Shown piece after piece: positions 1 through 6,349 of a stretch of 12,926 bases of DNA. Within the stretch, counting starts at the first letter, position 1. Each line of letters starts with the position of its first letter. Below the pieces are notes generated by a model that worked only from the letters and a program-made list of their open reading frames with translations, did not search any database and was not told where the DNA came from. The DNA lies in NCBI GenBank assembly GCA_964369975.1, contig CAYJFZ010000027.1:1-12926 (forward strand). Reading direction: 5' to 3'. The position numbers and the translations under genes are program-made. The stretch is from RGIG3102 sp964369975 (lineage in GTDB: Bacteria; Bacillota; Clostridia; Oscillospirales; Ruminococcaceae).

Positions 1-19
1 AATTATTATTACTTTTTCT

Positions 20-1918
20 TTATCTGCCAAACTGTTTTTCAAGCTCCTTTTTTGTAATTGTTATCATTATCGGCCTACCATGAGGACAATAAAGAGGGAT
101 TTTTTGATTTTTAATATCACTAACGAGTTGTTTTAATTCCTCATTATGGTTTTTATCTCCTGCTTTTATTGCACTTCTGCAAGATACAGAATGATAAAGC
201 CAAGATAATTTCTCGCTTATTTCATCTTTTTCATTGTTTGATAAATTATAAGCGATTTCTGATATAAGTGTTTGGGGGTCTTGAGTTGTAATGTTTATAG
301 GTACTGCTCTTAATATTATGCTATCCATACCAAACTCATCGACTTCAAAGCCATATTGTTTTAATAAATCAATATTTTGCATCACTGCTTCTTTTTCACT
401 TGCATTCAACTTAACTGTTGCAGGCACTAATAATAGCTGACTTTGTATAACTTCATTTCGCTTAATTTGCTCAAAAAGAAGTCTCTCGTGTGCGGCGTGC
501 TTATCTATTATAACAAATTCACCATCTATAGTGCATAAAATATATGTCGAAAAAATCTCTGTAAAAATTTCAATATGATAATATTCATCTAATTTTTCAT
601 CTGTATTTTTTGAATTTTCGCTATTATCTACTACTATCGCAAGAGGAGTTGTTTGAGTAGAATAGTTTAATTTATTTGAATTAAGTATAAAATCATCTTC
701 ATCTACATCTTTTTGAATAGTAGGTATTATGTATTTTTTATTAAAATTATCTGTTTTTTCTTTAAAATCATCTGTAATTGATGAAATGTTAAAGTTTTGA
801 TATGTATTTTCTGTTTTTTGATTGTGTGTTGCAGGGATCGTGTGAGTAAAGCTTGTTTGCTTTACATTTTCGTCTTTGTAGTTTTCAAGTTTGAAATCAT
901 CTTTTTTAAATGAAAACTCCTTTAATGTTTCATCTTGCATAACGCTTTGCTTAACTGCTTTATAAATAAGTGAAAAAATATCAGATTCATTACTAAAACG
1001 AACCTCTGTTTTTGCAGGATGTACATTAACATCAATTAAATCATAAGGCATACTGATATTTAGTACATAAGCTGGGTATTTGCCACTCATTACAGTGCCT
1101 TTATAAGCATTTTCAACTGCTGCTATAACTGTTTTATTTTTTACAAATCTTCCGTTTATAAAAGAAAATTGCATATTTCTTGACTGCCTTGATTTAAAAG
1201 GAAGAGATGTAAAGCCTTCTACAGAATACCCTTTATCGCTAAAGGATACACTACATAAGTCTTTAGAAAATTCATAGCCGAATAAACTTGCGATAGTATT
1301 AATTAATGAGCCGTCGCCAATAGTTGAGAATATTTCTTTTGAATCTTTTTTAAAAGTAAAGGCTATATCAGGGCAAGAAAGGGCTAAATTTGTTAGAATG
1401 TCTTGAATATAAGAGGCTTCTGTTGCATCCTTTTTTAAAAACTTCATTCTTGCAGGTGTATTATAAAATAAATCTCTTATAATAAACCTTGTGCCATTAA
1501 TAAAGGGTTTTACTTCAAAACTTTTCTCTTTTCCAGCTTCTAATTTTATCTCTACTGCAAAATCTTGATTTTCTGTTTGGGTTATAAGCTCTATTTTAGA
1601 AACACTTGCTATTGAAGCGAGTGCCTCTCCCCTAAAGCCTAAACTCATAATACTATCTAAATCTAAAGCTGAATTTATTTTACTTGTTGCATGGCGAATA
1701 AAAGCAGTTTTTACATACTCGCTGTCAATACCACTTCCATCATCTTGTACTAATATTTTTTTAATACCACCATTTTCAATATCTACTAAAATATGTTTTG
1801 CTCCAGCATCTATTGAATTTTCAACTAATTCTTTGACAACTGAAGCTGGTCTTTCAACCACTTCACCAGCAGCAATTAGCTCTGCTACTTCAGGATTTAA
1901 AATATTAATTACAGCCAT
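20..1918 (-). CDS. mutL: DNA mismatch repair endonuclease MutL
   Basis: MutL couples mismatch recognition by MutS to strand incision in the cytoplasm. The 632-residue protein is of normal family length. Its N-terminal GHKL ATPase shows the E33-N34 motif (LVENSIDAGA), DDGSGI (59-64), FRGEAL (95-100) and NTPAR (153-157), and DVNVHPAK (296-303) closes the transducer domain. A low-complexity, charged linker covers about 330-440. The C-terminal domain has the endonuclease motif D472-K-H-A-x2-E478-x4-E483, SCRSAIKAGD (579-588), CPHGRP (611-616) and a terminal FGR, so it should be a self-nicking, MutH-independent type. QLLLVP (494-499) resembles the known MutL clamp-binding site. The ATG start is supported by AAAGAGGG at 1923-1930, which overlaps the mutS stop codon. 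It is the last visible gene of the operon, with its stop 19 bases from the window edge. The identification is firm; clamp binding is inferred. Confidence 0.98.
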   Translation of the reverse strand: MAVINILNPEVAELIAAGEVVERPASVVKELVENSIDAGAKHILVDIENGGIKKILVQDDGSGIDSEYVKTAFIRHATSKINSALDLDSIMSLGFRGEALASIASVSKIELITQTENQDFAVEIKLEAGKEKSFEVKPFINGTRFIIRDLFYNTPARMKFLKKDATEASYIQDILTNLALSCPDIAFTFKKDSKEIFSTIGDGSLINTIASLFGYEFSKDLCSVSFSDKGYSVEGFTSLPFKSRQSRNMQFSFINGRFVKNKTVIAAVENAYKGTVMSGKYPAYVLNISMPYDLIDVNVHPAKTEVRFSNESDIFSLIYKAVKQSVMQDETLKEFSFKKDDFKLENYKDENVKQTSFTHTIPATHNQKTENTYQNFNISSITDDFKEKTDNFNKKYIIPTIQKDVDEDDFILNSNKLNYSTQTTPLAIVVDNSENSKNTDEKLDEYYHIEIFTEIFSTYILCTIDGEFVIIDKHAAHERLLFEQIKRNEVIQSQLLLVPATVKLNASEKEAVMQNIDLLKQYGFEVDEFGMDSIILRAVPINITTQDPQTLISEIAYNLSNNEKDEISEKLSWLYHSVSCRSAIKAGDKNHNEELKQLVSDIKNQKIPLYCPHGRPIMITITKKELEKQFGR

Positions 1919-1928
1919 TAGTCCCTCT

Positions 1929-4526
1929 TTAGTTTATATTTTTTAACTTAAATAATATGTTCATAGCTTCAATAGGTGTTAAAACATTTATATCAACGCT
2001 ATCTAAAATATCTAAAATTTCATGATTGATTGGCAGTACTTCTTTTTGATTATTAGTTAGTATAAACCCATCCTCAAAAGATAATTGCTTTACTGCTAAT
2101 TTTTCATTTTCTTTTGTTTGTTCTAATTCTTTTAAAATTTCTTTTGCTCTATCTATTACAATATTAGGCACACCTGCAAGTTTTGCAACTTCAATTCCGT
2201 AGCTATCATCAGCTGCACCTTTTACTATTTTTCTTAGGAATGTTATATCATCGCCTCGTTTTTTTGCTGCAATGTTATAATTTACAATGCCATTTATCTG
2301 CCCTTCCATATCAGTTAACTCATGGTAATGAGTAGCAAATAAAGTTTTGCAAGCTAAATTATGGCCTTTATCGCTAATGTATTCAACTATAGCTTTTGCG
2401 ATACTCATACCATCAAAAGTAGAAGTACCTCTTCCAACTTCATCAAATATAACAAGGCTGTTTTTAGTGGCATTTTGAAGTATTTCACTAACTTCGCTCA
2501 TCTCTACCATAAAGGTTGAACGGCCAGATGATAAGTCATCATAAGCTCCTACCCTTGTAAAAATAGAATCTACTATACATAATTTTGCACTTTTTGCAGG
2601 AACAAAACAACCGATTTGGCAAAGTAAAGATATGATAGCTATTTGACGCATATAAGTAGATTTACCAGCCATATTAGGCCCTGTAATTATATGCACTCGA
2701 TTATTATTGCAATCAAGATAAGTATCATTAGGTATAAAGATTTCATCTTTTAGTAAAGATTCAACAACTGGATGCCTACCATCTTTTATTTCGATAATAT
2801 CATCAGTTGTTATTGTAGGCTTTATATAGTTGTTCTTTTGGCTTACCTGTGCAAAGGAAGCTAAAACATCTAAAAAGGATAAAGCCTTTGTAGTTTTTAA
2901 AATTTCTTGTGTTTTATCGCTAATTTTTTGAAGAATATTAGAAAATAATAATTTTTCTCTATCTAATAAATTATCTCTTGAAGCGAGTATTTCTTGCTCT
3001 AAATCTTTTAATTCTTCTGTTATGTATCTTTCAGCACCTGCTAAAGTTTGCTTTCTGATAAAGCTATCAGGCACTAAATCTGTGTATGAGCGAGTGACTT
3101 CTATATAATAGCCAAAAACTCTATTATAGCCCACTTTAAGTTTTGGAATATTAGTCTCTTGCCTTAAGCGAGCTTCGATTTGTGCTAAAATTTCCATGCT
3201 ATTATCAACAAGGTTTCTGTATTTGTCCACTTGTTCATCATAGCCAGTTTTTATAAAGCCACCATCTTTAATTAAGGCTGGTGGATTTTCTTGTATTGCA
3301 TTAAATAATTCTAATTTTAAATCATCTAAAGGGTCTATATCATTTTTTAAATTTGTAATTAAGGGATCATCTGTTGAATTTAATAAATTGATTATAGGAA
3401 TTAACTCATTTAATGAAGCATATAAAGAAAAAACATCTCTTGGGCTTGCATTTTTAAATGTAGCTTTTGTGCATAATCTTTCCATATCGGCAATATTTAA
3501 TAATAAATCTTGCAAATTCATCCTTAAAATAGGTAAATCACAAAACACACTGACAGAATTAAGTCTATTATCAATGCTATTTTTATCCATTAAGGGAGTT
3601 GCTAATACACTTCTTAGTCTTCTTTTACCAAAACTTGTTTTAGTATAATCTAAGATACCTAATAAGCTACCCTTTTTTTCTTTAGTTTTAATGGTCTCAA
3701 AAAGCTCTAAATTAGTAATAGTTGTATATGAAATATCCATGTAATCTTCTTTTTCATACACATCTACTTCTTGCATTTTTTCAATACCTTGTTTTTGTGT
3801 TTTTGATAAGTAATCAAGCAATTGCCACAAACACCTTACAGCTTCATAGCTAAATTCTTCGCCCTTAAACTGCTTTTTAACTACTTCATTTGCAACTATA
3901 TCATTGTAGTCAGTGTCGTGAATTAACTCAACTGAGCATTTTAGTATATGCTTAATGTAATCAGTAAGCCATTTTAAGCTTAATAATTTTGAGTTTATAA
4001 TAATTTCACTTGGTGAAAACTTATATAATTCTGATTTTATTTCAGTTTCAAGTTTTTCTATTGATAAAAAAGTTGTCTGCATACTACCAGTTGAAACATC
4101 ACAAAAACACAGACAAGCATTTTTATCTGAGATATAAATGCTCGCTATGTAGTTATTTTTATCTTCTTTAAGCATACTGCTTTCCATTACTGTACCGGCA
4201 GTTACTACTCTTACAACTTCCCTATTAACAATACTTTTGCCCTTTTGTGGGGCTTCTGTTTGCTCACAAATAGCTACTTTATATCCTTTTTCAATTAACC
4301 TTTGGATATAAGCCTCACTACTATGATAAGGAACACCGCACATAGGCGCTTTTTCTTCTTGTCCGCAATCTCTACCTGTTAACGTTAAATCAAGTTCTTT
4401 TGAGGCAAGTAAAGCGTCATCAAAGAACATCTCATAAAAATCACCTAATCTAAAAAATAATATGTGTTCTTTATGGTTTTCTTTAATGCTAAAGTATTGT
4501 TGCATCATAGGAGATAGTTTTGACAT
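1929..4526 (-). CDS. mutS: DNA mismatch repair ATPase MutS
   Basis: MutS is the mismatch sensor: a dimeric clamp that binds mispaired bases and, on exchanging ADP for ATP, recruits MutL. The 865-residue length is typical of MutS1. The mismatch-reading F30-Y31-E32 lies in GDFYEMF at the N terminus, followed by connector, lever and clamp regions. The ATPase domain has Walker A GPNMAGKST (616-624), the signature loop FTRVGAYDD (656-664) leading into STFMVEM, Walker B with D695-E696 followed by GRGTSTFDG, and ATHYHEL (731-737). QLSF at 814-817 resembles the sliding-clamp-binding peptide, and the C-terminal helix (LTPIEAMNILFKL) matches the family end. The ATG start has AAAAAGGG nine bases upstream (4536-4543). 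It lies 10 bases before mutL and 26 bases after the YmcA-like gene. Nothing suggests truncation or a MutS2 paralogue. Confidence 0.98.
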   Translation of the reverse strand: MSKLSPMMQQYFSIKENHKEHILFFRLGDFYEMFFDDALLASKELDLTLTGRDCGQEEKAPMCGVPYHSSEAYIQRLIEKGYKVAICEQTEAPQKGKSIVNREVVRVVTAGTVMESSMLKEDKNNYIASIYISDKNACLCFCDVSTGSMQTTFLSIEKLETEIKSELYKFSPSEIIINSKLLSLKWLTDYIKHILKCSVELIHDTDYNDIVANEVVKKQFKGEEFSYEAVRCLWQLLDYLSKTQKQGIEKMQEVDVYEKEDYMDISYTTITNLELFETIKTKEKKGSLLGILDYTKTSFGKRRLRSVLATPLMDKNSIDNRLNSVSVFCDLPILRMNLQDLLLNIADMERLCTKATFKNASPRDVFSLYASLNELIPIINLLNSTDDPLITNLKNDIDPLDDLKLELFNAIQENPPALIKDGGFIKTGYDEQVDKYRNLVDNSMEILAQIEARLRQETNIPKLKVGYNRVFGYYIEVTRSYTDLVPDSFIRKQTLAGAERYITEELKDLEQEILASRDNLLDREKLLFSNILQKISDKTQEILKTTKALSFLDVLASFAQVSQKNNYIKPTITTDDIIEIKDGRHPVVESLLKDEIFIPNDTYLDCNNNRVHIITGPNMAGKSTYMRQIAIISLLCQIGCFVPAKSAKLCIVDSIFTRVGAYDDLSSGRSTFMVEMSEVSEILQNATKNSLVIFDEVGRGTSTFDGMSIAKAIVEYISDKGHNLACKTLFATHYHELTDMEGQINGIVNYNIAAKKRGDDITFLRKIVKGAADDSYGIEVAKLAGVPNIVIDRAKEILKELEQTKENEKLAVKQLSFEDGFILTNNQKEVLPINHEILDILDSVDINVLTPIEAMNILFKLKNIN

Positions 4527-4552
4527 AAATTTTTACCCTTTTTGTGTTTTAA

Positions 4553-4966
4553 TTAGATACCGCAACCTGAGCAAGATGAACAACCATCAGCACAGTTTTG
4601 TGGGATTTCTGCTTGCATTGGATCTTCGCCAGAAAAAGCTGCTGCAATAATTGCGTTAATATGTTGTGATAATAAATCTGCTTCTTGTTTTGCTTCATTG
4701 TAAGCTGTCATGCTATCATTATCCATAACATTTTTGTAAACATCTGTTAATTTAGCATTTAAACTTTGGATTTTATCATTGTCTCTATCTTCGCCTTGTT
4801 TTGATATTTCTGTATTTAATTCAAGTCTTACTGCGTTAAATTCTTCAATTAGACCTTGAAGTTCTTTATCCATATCATTCATTTTTCTTGCTTGATCAAG
4901 ATAGATTAATCTATCGTCTTGTTGTAGTGCTACTGCTAATTTTTTGAATTCTAAAATAATGTCCAT
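4553..4966 (-). CDS. YmcA/YlbF (RicA/RicF) family protein with cysteine-rich tail
   Basis: This is a 137-residue, mostly helical protein of the YlbF/YmcA family. In Bacillus subtilis, RicA (YmcA), RicF (YlbF) and RicT form an iron-sulfur-containing complex that works with RNase Y in mRNA processing and affects competence, sporulation and biofilm formation. The sequence shows a helical body (about 1-113) with the family-like opening IILEFKKLAVALQQDDRLIYL, and a tail with C125, C129, C132 and C135 (C-x3-C-x2-C-x2-C), which could ligate a metal or Fe-S cluster. Its place between miaB and mutS is that of B. subtilis ymcA, so it is most likely the positional counterpart of RicA rather than RicF; this is inference from order. 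The start is supported by AAAGGA nine bases upstream (4976-4981), 18 bases after miaB. No membrane segment or signal peptide is seen. Confidence 0.85.
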   Translation of the reverse strand: MDIILEFKKLAVALQQDDRLIYLDQARKMNDMDKELQGLIEEFNAVRLELNTEISKQGEDRDNDKIQSLNAKLTDVYKNVMDNDSMTAYNEAKQEADLLSQHINAIIAAAFSGEDPMQAEIPQNCADGCSSCSGCGI

Positions 4967-4984
4967 TTGTGGTAATCCTTTCGT

Positions 4985-6337
4985 TTATATTGGCTGAGCC
5001 AATAAAGTTAATCCTTTTTTTGCTGTTATTTTTAAATCTATATAGTTATTTAAAAATGAATCATCATCACTTTTAAATTTAACTAACACGGTGTTTTTCA
5101 TTTTCGCTGTATAATTATCTTCATCTTTTTCAAATACTAAGGCTCTAACAGTTTTATTTACAAAGCCTTCAAGATAACTATGCTGAAAATCTTGCTGAAT
5201 TTTAATTAAATCGTTCAGTCTTCTTGTTTTTTCCTCATAAGTAATATTATCACTTAATTGTGATGCTTTTGTCAAACTTCTTTTGGAGTAAATATATGTA
5301 AAAAGCTGGGTGAATTTTACTTCTTTTGCAATGTTTTGAGTTTCTAAGTATTCTTCGTATTCTTCACCTGGAAACCCGACAATAACATCACTTGAAAAAG
5401 TAACATCTTCTATTTGCTCTTTGGCATAATTAATTATATCTAAATAATCACTTTTTGTATAGTGCCTATTCATCAAACTTAGTATTCTATCACTGCCTGC
5501 TTGAAATGGCAGATGAATATGTCTTGATATATTTTCATTATCTCTTATTACATCAATTAACTCTTTACTTACATCTCTTGGATGACTTGACATAAAATGA
5601 ATGGTGTATTCACCTTCTGTCTTACAAAGGGTTTCTAATAAACGGGCAAAATTAATATCTTCATCTAAATTTTTGCCGTAGGAATTTACATTTTGACCGA
5701 GTAAAGTAATATCTTTATAGCCGTTTTTAATTAAATCATTAAACTCTTTTATAATGTATTTACTTTCCCTACTTCTTTCTCTACCTCTTACATAAGGCAC
5801 AACGCAGTATGAGCAATAGTTATCACAGCCATACATTATTGAAATAGATGCAATACAATCACTACTTCTAAAAATCGGTATATCTTCTTTAATATCATTT
5901 ATTTGTGATGGTATTTTAATCATCTTTTTATTTTGCGTATAAAAGTCATAAATTAAGCTATCTAAATTTTGAATATCATTTACACCAAAAACTATATCAA
6001 TAAATGGATAGCTCTTTTTTAATTTTTCGATGATATGCTCTTGCATTACCATGCAACCACAAACGCCGATTATTATATCAGGATTTGCTTTTTTTATCGC
6101 TTTAATTTTACCTATGTTACCAAAAATTTTAAGTTCGGCATTTTCTCTTATTGCACAAGTATTAAAAATTATAATGTCACTTTTTTCATCATCAACAGTA
6201 GTACCATAGCCTGATTTAATCAATACACCTTGTATTTTTTGTGTATCGTTTTCGTTTTGAACACAGCCGAAAGTTTTAACATTCGCTAAAGGTATGTGCT
6301 CAAATTTTTCATCTAATAATTCTTTTAATAAATTCAA
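4985..6337 (-). CDS. miaB: tRNA-2-methylthio-N6-dimethylallyladenosine synthase MiaB
   Basis: MiaB is a radical-SAM methylthiotransferase that converts i6A37 to ms2i6A37 in tRNAs reading UNN codons. The 450-residue length fits. The N-terminal UPF0004 domain carries the three auxiliary-cluster cysteines C25 (FGCVQN), C61 (FNTCAIRE) and C95 (VCGCMVMQE). The radical-SAM core has C171-x3-C175-x2-C178 followed by PYVRGRERSR, which separates MiaB from RimO and MtaB types, and a TRAM domain fills about 385-450. The first codon is TTG, not ATG: TAGGAG (6344-6349) lies six bases upstream and starts at the uvrA stop codon. The gene follows uvrA by 9 bases and precedes the YmcA-like gene by 18. The dimethylallyl precursor would need MiaA, which is not in the window. 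Confidence is high. Confidence 0.97.
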   Translation of the reverse strand: MNLLKELLDEKFEHIPLANVKTFGCVQNENDTQKIQGVLIKSGYGTTVDDEKSDIIIFNTCAIRENAELKIFGNIGKIKAIKKANPDIIIGVCGCMVMQEHIIEKLKKSYPFIDIVFGVNDIQNLDSLIYDFYTQNKKMIKIPSQINDIKEDIPIFRSSDCIASISIMYGCDNYCSYCVVPYVRGRERSRESKYIIKEFNDLIKNGYKDITLLGQNVNSYGKNLDEDINFARLLETLCKTEGEYTIHFMSSHPRDVSKELIDVIRDNENISRHIHLPFQAGSDRILSLMNRHYTKSDYLDIINYAKEQIEDVTFSSDVIVGFPGEEYEEYLETQNIAKEVKFTQLFTYIYSKRSLTKASQLSDNITYEEKTRRLNDLIKIQQDFQHSYLEGFVNKTVRALVFEKDEDNYTAKMKNTVLVKFKSDDDSFLNNYIDLKITAKKGLTLLAQPI

Positions 6338-6343
6338 AACTTT

Positions 6344-6349
6344 CTCCTA
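6344..6349 (-). promoter_or_regulatory. Ribosome-binding site fixing the TTG start of miaB
   Basis: TAGGAG on the minus strand lies six bases before the TTG codon at 6335-6337. Its TAG is the uvrA stop codon, so termination and re-initiation sites overlap. No in-frame ATG gives a complete MiaB N terminus, which supports TTG. Confidence 0.8.

Noticed and set aside
2655..2681. MutS Walker A reads GPNMAGKST rather than GPNMGGKST
   Set aside because: The Ala form is common in Firmicute MutS and is not a defect.
3388..3648. Plus-strand open frame of 86 codons opposite mutS
   Set aside because: It lies wholly antisense to a well-conserved mutS region, has no family resemblance and no convincing ribosome site; it is a shadow frame.
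4462..4650. Plus-strand 62-codon frame spanning the mutS/ymcA-like junction
   Set aside because: It overlaps two real genes antisense and has no ribosome site or conserved motif.
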